A DNA stretch of 64,000 bases from Hirudo medicinalis (taxonomy: Eukaryota; Annelida; Clitellata; Hirudinida; Hirudinidae). This document shows positions 1 through 10,493 of the stretch, piece by piece (within the stretch, counting starts at the first letter, position 1; the number at the start of each line of letters is the position of its first letter). Both the position numbers and the translations under genes were made by a program. Under the pieces are notes generated by a model. It was not told where the DNA came from. It saw only the letters and a list, made by a program, of their open reading frames with translations, and did no database searches. Location of the stretch: NCBI GenBank assembly GCA_011800805.1, contig MPNW01000037.1:75585-139584 (forward strand). Direction: 5' to 3'.

Positions 1-185
1 TATAATATTTATAATTATTTAATAATTTATTTATAATATTTAATTTATAATTATAGTTAATTATTTTATTGATATTATTTATTTTTTACAATTTTTTTTT
101 AAATTAAATAATTTAATTTTTGAATAATTAAATAAAATAATATAATTTAATGCAGGAAATGGATAACTTATTATTGCTTATTGGC

Positions 186-390
186 CTGCAGGTTGGCCGA
201 ATGGGTTGCGTTCCTGCATACGGCAGTAATGGCAACATTCGTAATGTGTCGTGTTCGAAACCGAGCCTGCACTGCCTTAAGAGCCTTTGGTAAGGAGCGC
301 TATATAAATGGTTAACAAGAAGCGCCTCTGACGCTATGCAAAGGCGATGTGTAAATGTGTAAATGAAGTACATTTACATAATTTTACTAT
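186..390 (+). mobile_element. tRNA-derived SINE, copy 1
   Basis: The head has the two internal RNA polymerase III boxes of a tRNA: an A box (ttggccgaatggg, near 192) and a B box (gtgttcgaaacc, near 251). The 5' gcaggtt can pair with the 3' agcctgc as an acceptor stem, so this is a tRNA-like head. It is followed by a body with ggagcgctatataaatgg and a tail with gcgcctctgacgc (322-334) and a tgtaaatg-rich end. Further copies lie at 56963-57132 (minus) and 62861-63127 (plus), and tail-only fragments at 38356 and 58593. A real tRNA gene is unlikely because the same body and tail recur in every copy. Confidence 0.8.
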
Positions 391-432
391 AAAATATTAA
401 AAAAATTTTTACTTACTGAAATTCCCGAACAG

Positions 433-3400
433 CTGACATGCTCAGTGAGGTTTTACTACGTGATGGACAAAGGAATTTCAACTGAGAAATCTGAATGGAA
501 AACCAGCAATGGCTTCTATTTGGGAGTTGTGGCAATGGTAAAATTAAAATTATAGAAAATTGTGTAATATTTGAGTTAATGTCATGTAAGGGTCCTAAGT
601 TTATAATGTAGTAATGTCATTAAGTTTTTGAAGTCTTACTAATTATTAAAGGACTTCAATTATATCGCGGCAAATGGAGTTCTTAAATTTTATAGGAATC
701 GGTTAAAGAATTGTCTACTTATTGAATATGTATTTTTCAGGATGAGGAAGACAAAATAGTGAAAGATATGAACATCATACAAGGCAAATCCTACAACTTA
801 ACCTTCAAACCAACCTTCCCTCTAACTATGGGGCACTGCTTGACCCACACCCCATGCCACCCCCACGAGTACGTCTTCACCATGGACGCATCTACCACCA
901 AAATCTTTACCTCCGTCTGTAAATTGACGTTTTCAATTTCCAAGCAAGAGGTCTTCATGAGAGTTTATGCAAGGACAACATTTGGTCACGAGAGGAGCAC
1001 ATCAAAACTGACCTTCCAACAATATAACTCTCCGAATATCACGACTCTATTTTCGGGCTATATCATCAACCCTGTAACAGTTAGTAAATAAGTTGTCAAC
1101 CATTATTATTAAATTATTATTATTATTAATTATTATTTTTATTTTTAAATATCTGTGCCGAATTAAATAAAACTTTAAAAAAAAGAATAACATTGAACCT
1201 AAATAAGCAGTTATTTTGGATAATTATTTCGATTACATTCATTAATCATTTCTTAATTAATTACAATTATTATTGCTTCTTAATGAATCACAAACGTATT
1301 TTAATCGTAATATTTTCAGATAACAATAAACGATAATTCGAAAAGACCAACATGCCGATCGACAGGGGATCCTCACTTCTCATCCTTCCAGTGAGTCATC
1401 TTATTCAACACACACTTTATTCAACCAACAACAGCTGTGTTTGTTATATTATTACTTCGTTAGTTGATCATTATGTTGTGATCTGCTATTTGTCAAATGA
1501 CACGTGACATTTCAAAATATTTTTTGCAGGATAATTGTGGTTGCCTATCATGCGATTATTGCTAATTTAATTGATGAATTGCTAGTATTGAAAAATATCT
1601 GACAATATTAGGACACTTGAAATATTCCAGGGGTACCACCTTCAACAACTACGATGTTGGGGATTTCAACCTTCTCTCGGTTAATCACGGAAGGCACTTT
1701 GAGGTTTATTCATTTTTCAAATTTCTGGATTTATAAAAATAATTTGTGGGTTAAACTTTGAAATTGAATAAAATACGTTAATTACCTACTAAATTTAAAC
1801 TCGAATTTCCTCTTAAAATAAATCCAGATCCAAGTGAGGCAGCTGCATTGTGGCAATGGACGAGTGACTTGTAACTGCGGTGTCATCGCCAGAGAAGGTC
1901 TGATTCGAACGCTGTTCCTTCGTTGTCATATCATCAAATGAATACTTAATATTGCAATAATTGTTACTGTTATTGTTATTTGAATTGCTGTCATTCATAG
2001 GAAACAACCTGCTGGGGGTGTCAGCTTGTGACAAACTTCCGAGTCCCTTGGCTTTTGAGCTCATGAGAGACAACGTCAATGCAAGGCCAACCATAGAGAA
2101 GGAGGGGAATTCCTACTATGTGAGTCTTTATGTGCCATAACCCGCATTACTCGCTCATATGTTGCAAAGTGTGATGATTAAATTGACATTGATTAAATTT
2201 TGATGCAGATTAAAAAGTTACGATCTCTTTTTTAACAAGATCTGAAACGAAAGTATTATGTTTGCTTATTTTTAGATCCAATTCGTGTCTGGAATTTCTA
2301 TGAGATTGGATATGTTTGGATCGCCGAGGAATCACTTCATGAATATTTATGTTTATGGCCTCAAAACTGACTCTTATTCAGGAATCTGTGCCGGAAAAAC
2401 AGGCAGCTTTGATGCCTATAGGTCTGAAAATAACAATAATAAATAACAATAACGATAACAATAATAATAATAACAACCGCTACAAATTAAACAAGATATG
2501 ACGAATATTAAAAGGCATTTATTGATTAAGTGCCATAATTAATTGATCCACTTTCATCCACAGAATTCAGGTACATCAGAGTTACTTCCAGAATAAACTG
2601 CCATCTTGTGTGTTAGAAATAAATGAATTTCAAGGTTGTTCCTGCTGCTCATCTAAGCGGCCTGAAAACATGTTGATTTTTCCGAACGTCTGTGACCTTA
2701 GGTCTTACCTGGAAAGTAGTTCTGGCAGCTCTCAGAATGGAGAGATCAAATTGGTAATTGACGAACATCTTCGAGGATTGGCGCAGGGTTTCACTGAAGA
2801 AGACATTTTCGCAACTGTCGACCACAAATTAATCGCGAAAGAAGTATTTATGTTTTGACACTTTCAATTCCGATAATTCAATGATGGAGTAATATTTATT
2901 TTTGTGATTTCAGTTAATTTGTTGATCTTTAGCAGAATTTTTTTAGAATTTATCGTTTAACATCAATCAATTATCTTCTCAGAAAGACGTGAAGCTGATC
3001 ACAACTGACGAAGCTAAAGAAATGTGCAACAAAGTGTTTATTGAGTCAAAAGTTTATACAAAATGCAAAGAATTTTTAAAGGAGGACTTTAATAATTTAG
3101 AAGCGGATTGCATGGAGGATGTTAAAGTGGGTTTAAATATTTTAATAAAAGTATTTCCACTAAACTATTTAATTAGTGATAAATTAAAATTAAATTTTAT
3201 TTATTTTTCTGAGTTATAGCTGATCTTTTACAACTAATTCTTAATGACATACTTTTTTGTTAATTAAAAATTTGTAGTTAATGGCATTGTGATAAATCAA
3301 ATGAATTCCTCTATATCAAATATTATTTTCACGATCACTCGACATAATCATTATAATCAATCTTACGAATGAACTGTTAACAACTCTTTCTAAATATTGT

Positions 3401-6400
3401 CAACCATTAGATGAGTGGTGAGGAATACTTTGCCAAAATTCACCTGACAGTCTTCGAAAGAGTTTGCAGGGAAATTGTGGACAAGACCATCATCATAGCT
3501 GACACTAGAGGCACACCAGAAGAACAGGCTTTGCTTGACATGTCCAATCAGATTAAGGATGGAATTTGCCCGGTTTGTTTCAATGGAGGACTTTGCAAAC
3601 ATGGAAAGTGCGAATGTGCCGAAGGTGGAAACAATATTTTTGTAATGTAAAACACTTTTAAATCGTATTTAACACATTCATTTTTCTCGAGATGGCGAAC
3701 GAATGGGTAGATCATCAGTAAGAAATATTTAGTAAGAAATATTTAGTAAGAAATATTTAGTAAGAAATATTTAGTTTAACATTTAGAGAAATATTGGCTG
3801 AGTCTTAATCTTAGAAATTCACATTAAATTAACATTCCATAACTCACTTTCTTGTAAAACTTGACATTAATAATTAGCTGTCGCCTCATTTATCAAGAAT
3901 AATTAATATTTATTTAAACCAATAAACGTTCAATATCTATTACATTTATTAGATAACCCAATCAGAAATAAATCAAATAAAATACCATAACCTCAAATAT
4001 CAGGTTACGGAGGCGTTGATTGTTTCCACAATCTGAACGGCAAACCGGTGATAGCAGGTCTGCAAGCCGTATTGCAATGCGATCTGTCGCAGCGTCCTTG
4101 TCACGTGATCAACTTGGAGTACCGTGATATAGTCACCAGCTCTGCTCTGACCATGGAGAGTGTTTATGAATTTCGTTCGCAGGTGAGTGGTAATCACAAT
4201 AATTTTAATAATTACATATTAATTCATATTTAATTGAGTGATTATGATGCATTTATGATGTCCTGATTATGAATATGTGCATAACAATTACCCATCATTC
4301 ACAGTTTTTTTTATTTTATTTTTTTTGAGAAATTTAGATAATTCACTTTCGTATTAATGAATTACTTACATAATGAGTACTTTCATAGTGATGCATTTCA
4401 TTTTAACAAATCCATTAAATCCATTTTATATGTTTTTATATGATGCAAAATGTTATTTTTATGGTCGGTCGATTATATCACCTTATATTTTCTTACATAA
4501 ACTATGCATAGGCTTGAAGTCGTTCATTCCAATTGCTCAATTCTTAGATTATAAAATCGCTGTAATACTTGGCATTTTTTATAAATACATTAATTTTGTG
4601 GTAAAACCTAAAAAGCTAAACGTGAAAGCTATAAAAGAAGCAAAAAGAGTGAAAACATAACTTTATCAGATATTTTTGACTGCTAAATGAACATTTTATT
4701 CAAAGAACGAAATAATTTTAGTGATTATTTTATAAAAACTATTTTTTAATATTTTTTGTTTTTAAGAAAATTGGAGGGCGATAAAAAAAAACCAATATCA
4801 TATTTAGAATCAGCACATCTGAATCTTCAATAATCAGCCATTTTAATGTTTTGACAAACCAAAAATTTGTTGTTGTCCAGTGTTATTAACAATTATGGTC
4901 ACAACTCTTGTTATAAAATTACTTTGTTATATTTAAAACATAAATTTAAGTATTAAATTAAAATAAAATAAATTAAAATTAAATTTAAGTATTAAGTTAA
5001 TGTTCTCAGGAAGGACTCCACTTTAACACGTCTCGTGGTCAAGCATCAATAACCGAGCAGGGTTACCTCCAAACCGCATTGCATAAAAGCCTCTTTGCCT
5101 CAATTGTCAGGTCCAGACCAGTGGTCAAATTGGATGTCCATGTTATGGTCAAGGACGGCTCCTCTACCACGAATAGCAACACTCTGAGCTCCATTGTGTT
5201 TGATGGAGTTTGCATGGCATGCAAACTGGAAAAATGCCTTCAAAAGGTTCGACTAACCGTTTTGTCTTTTGTGAACAGGTTTAAATCATTTTGTGGGGGG
5301 ATGTTTCTAATTGGACTCTTGTGGTCTTTCTTTTTCTACGTGTCAGGGTTAAATAATATAGGCTAGTTACTATTAACTTTGTTTTATTACTATTAATTGT
5401 GATTTCCAAAACCAGTTGACTGGACAGTTCCATGTCTGCATTTTGTAATAAACTAGTTAATAAATTAACTAACATTTTTATAGGATGACTCGTGCTTGAT
5501 AGACAACGAATGTTACAAATCCATGCATTCATTTGATGATAATTTGTACTGCGATCCATCAACATCCAGGAATTCTTGGACCAAAAAAAGTTTGTTTAAT
5601 TTATTACTTTTATTATTATTATTAATATCATCATCATCATCATCCATCTAATTATTACTACTCGAAATTATAAAAAAAGTTTGCAAACTCATGCTTAAAT
5701 CAACAAAGGATTGGAATCCTTAAAAATCAGTCAGAATTTGTGTTTTGTCAGATGGCGAGGGTTCTGGAGGCATGAAATGGATTTTCATAATAACGGGCAT
5801 AGTTGCTGCTTCTTTGGTGGTCTTCTGTTGCATTGTCTGCTTCATTGGCTTCCTCGTCATAGGGCTATGTCGTGCTGTAAACGGCTGATTTTCAATTTGC
5901 AATGGGATTTATAAAATAAAAGTTTCCCAAAGATTTATTTCAAAAGCTTTAAGATTTATTTCAAAAGCTTTAAGATTTATTTCAAAAGCTTTAAGGTTAA
6001 AGATGTTAAGATTTAAGCTCTTCGATTTCAGAATTTATTGTTGTAGCAACAATTCGTATCTAAAGCCTTTTTGAATTTTAAATGAAGAAGGTTTTATTTG
6101 TTGGGGTTTCGCTGAAACTAACGTATGTTTATTTAAATGGAGTTAAATTATCAAATAACTTCGGCATTAGACGTAATTTAGCATTGTGATGTTAAATTGA
6201 TTTTTTCATTTACGGTCATCTTGTAAAAAATATTCCTTAAAATTACAAAAATATCTTTACAAACATGTAACACTTCAATCTTTGTAAACATGTAACACTT
6301 CAACCTTTACAAATAAATCGTTCGAGTTGTTTAAAAGTACTTAATTGATTCTTTGGCGGTTGAACTTGCAACAATTTTAATATGTCGCAACATTTCTAAA

Positions 6401-6693
6401 AAGCCCTCAAAAACTTCTTTTTTTTTTTTACAAATTTACAAAGAGACCCATTTTGAATCAACTTATTGACGATGTAACAACATAAATGCATCGATGTATT
6501 TTGTTTATTTATTTGTAATTGGTAAAATTCATTTAAATGTAAAATATTTGATAATTTGTTGTTTTTTTTACTGATTTTAGATGAGAAGGGCAGACACCTA
6601 CCATGGGTGATAATCCTGGTTTGCAGTCTCGTTGTTCTTGTTTTGATCGTTGTAATCGTTTATTTCATTGTTAAGAACAGGTGCAGACAATGA
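433..6693 (+). CDS. VWDE-like: VWDE-like membrane protein, 3' part (vWD domain, EGF, TM)
   Basis: This is the 3' part of a gene whose first exons lie left of the window. Exons with matching phases: 433-537, 741-1073, 1320-1390, 1631-1703, 1828-1897, 2001-2119, 2276-2421, 2564-2843, 2983-3126, 3411-3624, 4004-4182, 5010-5246, 5484-5589, then either 5752-5888 or 6581-6693. The vWD domain starts at CRSTGDPHFSSFQG (exons 1320/1631) and continues with IQVRQLHC. A cysteine-rich region (exons 2564 to 3411) leads to an EGF-like module, CKHGKCECAEG-YGGVDC, split over 3624/4004. The CDLSQRPC and FDGVCMAC segments resemble vertebrate VWDE (von Willebrand factor D and EGF domains). The product is probably a type I cell-surface protein; its ligand is unknown. 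The closest relative is the gene at 18238-24878. Family assignment is from recalled motifs, not a search. Confidence 0.82.
3718..3774. repeat. 15-bp tandem repeat, about 4 copies
   Basis: The unit agtaagaaatattt is repeated head to tail in the intron after the EGF exon of the VWDE-like gene. Confidence 0.85.
5752..5888 (+). CDS. Alternative last exon 1 of the VWDE-like gene (TM segment)
   Basis: The acceptor tttgtcag joins the upstream exon (ending at 5589 after one codon base) in phase, completing an Asn codon. It encodes a short Gly/Ser-rich juxtamembrane stretch, then a hydrophobic segment (IFIITGIVAASLVVF and following Cys-rich residues), a very short tail and a TGA at 5886-5888. A polyadenylation signal follows at 5915-5920, so this exon can end a transcript on its own. 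Confidence 0.72.
5915..5920 (+). terminator. Polyadenylation signal AATAAA
   Basis: It lies 27 bases after the stop codon of the first alternative terminal exon, the expected place for a cleavage signal of that transcript form. Confidence 0.5.
5931..5994. repeat. 21-bp tandem repeat, 3 copies
   Basis: The unit aagatttatttcaaaagctt is repeated three times just after the first alternative terminal exon and its polyadenylation signal. Confidence 0.85.
6581..6693 (+). CDS. Alternative last exon 2 of the VWDE-like gene (TM segment)
   Basis: The acceptor tgattttag gives the same phase as the exon at 5752 and also completes an Asn codon (A + AT). It encodes EKGRHLPW, then a strongly hydrophobic segment (VIILVCSLVVLVLIVVIVYF) and a basic tail IVKNRCRQ before TGA at 6691-6693. 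The two exons carry no obvious sequence identity beyond being membrane anchors, so use of one or the other would change the anchor and cytoplasmic tail. AATAAA follows at 6949-6954. Confidence 0.68.
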
Positions 6694-7735
6694 TGCTGCA
6701 CATAATTTCAAGAAGTAATTGTTAAAAATTAATTTGTTCTTTTATTTTCAATTAATTAGAATTAATCCAGCTGCTTAATAATCTTGCAATTTTTTAAATG
6801 TTTTCATAGTTTTTTTGTTTTATTTTCATTTCATTGGTTCATTTCTTTCGTGTTTTTTTTAAACGACTTTTTTAAACCGGATTATTTTTCACACCCAACG
6901 TATTTCATGTGTTTTTTTTAATGATTAAATTTGTTAATTTTTAAATGAAATAAATTTGTTAATTTAATTTCAATATTCCCTGTTCTTCACAGTTTATTTG
7001 GTTTGGATTAATATTTTCAACCATCAAAAGTACAATTAAGAGGTTGATGTTCAGACATTTGAGAATGTGATCTTGTAATCTTGAACACGTATGCACCTAG
7101 GAGTGAATATAAAAATGATAAAAAAATAACGTCTGACGTAACTAAAATTCCAGAATGTTACTTCTGTAATATTCTCTTGCAGATTAATTTTAATTAATAT
7201 CAATTAATGTGTAAATATCAAAGTTGTTTGCTGGCGATGAAACGCAATTCTTGCATGATTTCGTTCAAAGCTTCCTTGCAAAATGATCAGCAGCAGGATA
7301 TTGTACGTTGATCATTTGTAAACAATTTATAAGGAAGTAATTTTCGATAATTAAGCAACAAATTTTAGAATAATTTATAAAAATAAAGCAATACATATTT
7401 CCAGTTTAAAACAAACAAACAAACAACAATGCAGCACGGTTTTCGTTTTAAAGTGTTGATTTACATCGGTTGTGGACAGGATTGATCAGGAATGACATCA
7501 TAAGAACATTAAATACCGACATCCAGAAACAGGATGTTAGGTCTCTAAGGTAATTTTAGCGGGGACAAATCACAGAAGGATGCGTTTGATCGTGTTCTGA
7601 TGACTCGACTTACATTTGTTAGAGATTCTAGATATCCAAACATTTGGAAAGTAAATTTGTGAAATTGTTTAGATAATAGCTTATTAATCCTAATCTTTGT
7701 TAATTTTAAAATGGAATTAAAATGAATTTAAAATC
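6694..7735. other. Intergenic DNA
   Basis: AT-rich sequence between two VWDE-like genes. Apart from the AATAAA at 6949 I see no coding, RNA or repeat signal. It should hold the promoter of the downstream gene, but no clear TATA box or initiator stands out. Confidence 0.5.
6949..6954 (+). terminator. Polyadenylation signal AATAAA
   Basis: First clear signal downstream of the second alternative terminal exon; about 255 bases after its stop codon. Confidence 0.4.
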
Positions 7736-9161
7736 ATGAAATTGTCGGATTATTTTTTGACAACTTGTTTTCTTCCTTTCGCGATTCAAACAGGTAAACA
7801 GATGTTGATCATTTATCCAAGAAGCATAAAATTATTTAAAATTCAATAATATAAATTCGTAGAATTAAATTTAACTTTTGAATTTATTGCTAAAAATTTA
7901 AAAAGTTGTATTTCTTGATGAAGCGTTAATTTTATTAACTTTATAACATAATTAACATGAGCTCAAGAAATATGATAAATCAAATAGCAATAACAAGTGT
8001 GATTTAACAGTTAGTAAACAATTTGGTACAATTGCCTATATATATGTTATTCCGATAACGACACTAACAAACATAACAAAATAAATGAATTATTAGTTTA
8101 TTATTATTATTAGAATTATTATTAATTAGTTTAAAATGAAATGTTTATTAGTAACTTCACTAAACTGAGATTAATTTTTTAATTAAATATTTAAATAATA
8201 ATTGTAGATAATATAGAAAAATATGAAGACATTGGAGAAGATCCATGTGTAAATGCTGTGAATATTTCGGATGTCCGAAGGAACTCAAATTATTCCACGT
8301 TAATCACGGACGTGGACTTATGTGACGAAGACCTGGATTTTTGTGAGGCTGCATTTTTTTCATGGTTTTCAAATCGTTAAAATAATTCTTTATTGCTGTA
8401 CATTGATTGTCACAATGTCGCCAAACCTCGCTGTGTTCATAATCTATCTTGAGGAGCTAACAACATCAACGTTAATTGGCACCATTTTTATTAAGCACAA
8501 TATAAATTGAGATATTTTTAAATTATGGAAATCCCTTATCATCCCACCCCTGTACCGAACTGTTAATAGCATTCCCTCATTCCCAGTTGTAGATTCAAAC
8601 ATTGGATGACGAGGAATGGAGTAATTAGAATATCTAACGCTGCTATTATTATTCCAGCAAAGTGGTACACCTTTGGCAATAAGCTGACGAGTCACTGCGT
8701 TGAAAATAATAAATGCGGAACTGCCTCAGGGATTTGGATAGACGGGCGTCACCCAATCGGTAATTAATATTTCTTAATTATTGTTCATCGTTACTATTTA
8801 CACTCACCCCATTTACACTCACCCCATTAACTACTCCTCACGACGTTTGTATTTGATTTTTTTCATCACCGGAGTTTGTTGTAGTCGGTCTTCTTGATAA
8901 GTTACCAAAGCAATTCTACCAACTCATACGATTCAGATGAAGGGATACAAAAAGTCTATGCTTGTTCGGGTGACTCAAGAGAAAATTGTTGCACATGGAA
9001 ACAAGACGTATTTATTAAAAACTGCCGAACCTCATATGTTTATAAGTTGGGGCAGGTCTCCCAGTGCCCCATGGCCTACTGCGTCGGTGACTCAATCGAT
9101 GACATCGATCGTGGGAACTCGAAGTCTTGGACTCCAGATGTCGAGAGCAAAGAAAGTATAA
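7736..9161 (+). CDS. Short VWDE-like paralogue: signal peptide plus D8C domain
   Basis: Exons with matching phases: 7736-7793, 8208-8342, 8658-8759, 8937-9161. The first exon encodes a signal peptide, MKLSDYFLTTCFLPFAIQT. The rest is a D8C domain like that of uromodulin/VWDE: GEDPCVNAV at the start, KWYTFGNKLTSHCVENNKCG, IWIDGRHP, then YACSGDSRENCCTW and YVYKLG-x7-MAYC. The last exon is 225 bases, exactly the length of its counterpart 19329-19553. No vWD or EGF exons follow before the next gene. If the donor at 9162 is not used, translation would stop at 9173-9175, giving a secreted protein of about 180 residues. A possible 27-base further exon (9889-9915) fits the phase but is weak. This may be a real short protein or a duplicate truncated on its 3' side. 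Confidence 0.72.
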
Positions 9162-9315
9162 GTGAGTTTTTGTAATATATAATTGATATTTTGTCAAGAA
9201 AATTTAATGAAGTTTTGAAATGCAATCGTTACAATTAAATTTGGTATTTGATGATAAAAATTTCCTAACTTTATATTTCCTAACTAATATTTAATAATAA
9301 TAATAATATTTAATT

Positions 9316-9673
9316 TATAATGCGTCAGAGGCGCCTTGTGTTTTTGTTGGCTTCATGCTGGTGTGTCTTGAGGTGACGTTTGAAGAACTCAGGGATGGTT
9401 GAGCTATTATGAGGGGGGTAATGCGTTCCAGACAGCAGGAGAGGCATAAGAGAAGCCTCTGTTGATGAAGGATGATTTGTGAACTCGTTGGCGTGGTTGA
9501 ATTGTGGAGGATGAGCGAAGACCAGATGTACGACGGCGGAGAAGGAGGTGGTGGAGATAGGGTGGATTGGATGTCGCGACAGTTCGATATGTCATGAGGG
9601 CGATTTTGAAGATGATTCGATTATGGATCGGTATCCAGTGCAATTGCTTCAGGCCGTTTAATATAACAAACAT
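9316..9673 (-). mobile_element. LINE 3' end fragment (CR1/L2-like reverse transcriptase tail)
   Basis: On the minus strand the translation reads LKQLHWIPIHNRI, FKIALMTYRT, PPYLHHLL and SYASPAVWNALPP, the typical C-terminal tail of CR1/L2-type non-LTR retrotransposon polymerases. A run of six C (one too many) breaks the frame after NALPP. In the shifted frame the protein continues PEFFKRHLKTHQHEANKN and ends at a TGA inside gcgcctctgacgc. Only the last ~115 codons remain, as expected for a 5'-truncated dead copy. Family is judged from the motif pattern, not a database. Confidence 0.8.
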
Positions 9674-10493
9674 GTAACTAACAGTAAATCGAAGTCAAGA
9701 TCTCAGTTCAGAACCAATATAAGCTCAGATTTCGGTGACAGTATTTCTAAGTCTGATGATTGTTTGAGTCACCATATTTCACATTTGATTTTTTCGTTCA
9801 AAAGTTCTCAATTTTATTTATTTGCTTTCATTTTTTTAATAAAAATGTGTTCCTAAAATTCGACAAATCAAAATGTGTTCGAATGCAGAAAAAGTTGGCA
9901 AAAGAAATTCGGAAGGTAATTTTAACAATTTAAAATATTTGAAAACATTATTTAAAGACGACTTTATATTTTTATGTGGACATCTTGAATTCCTACCTAA
10001 TGACGATCAGAAGGAAAAGAAAATAAACAGCAATCATATTGGTCAATGATTTTGTGAGTTTCCAAATTTCGTTTTTTTGCGTATTTGTGAGAGACGAACG
10101 AGGTAAATATATTAAGTGTTTTGCAACTATCGTGCTTAAACGTGGTTATGCTTAATGTTAATAAAATGTATAATTGATAACAGATGTAATTAAATTAACA
10201 ATATTTAATGAAATAATTATAATTTATTTTTAGCTGAATGAAGAGTGAGCCATCGCATTGTGTGCCGTTACGCCTGACTAATTACAAGAAGGTGGATATA
10301 AACATGTATTCTCACCCAAAGTGCATGATAGAAGTTTCAGCGATCATTATGAATCAAATTAAACAGATTTAAATTTAAAACATTTTTAGAAATATGCTTA
10401 TGATGCTGTCATTAACAGATATCGTTATACGAACGAATAAATTTTAATAGAAGATTTTTTCGGATGGAAATCAATTAATACTTAGAAGAACAA
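9674..10493. other. Intergenic DNA upstream of the PDZ gene
   Basis: AT-rich, with no open frame of note. It should contain the promoter and any 5' untranslated exon of the PDZ gene, but I cannot place them. Confidence 0.4.

Noticed and set aside
186..270. Functional tRNA gene
   Set aside because: The tRNA-like head is followed by the same body and tail at three loci, and no clean anticodon arm is seen; it is a SINE head.
4373..4660. 95-codon open frame with hydrophobic stretches
   Set aside because: It lies within an intron of the VWDE-like gene, is AT-rich and Phe/Ile/Lys-biased by composition, and has no recognisable similarity.
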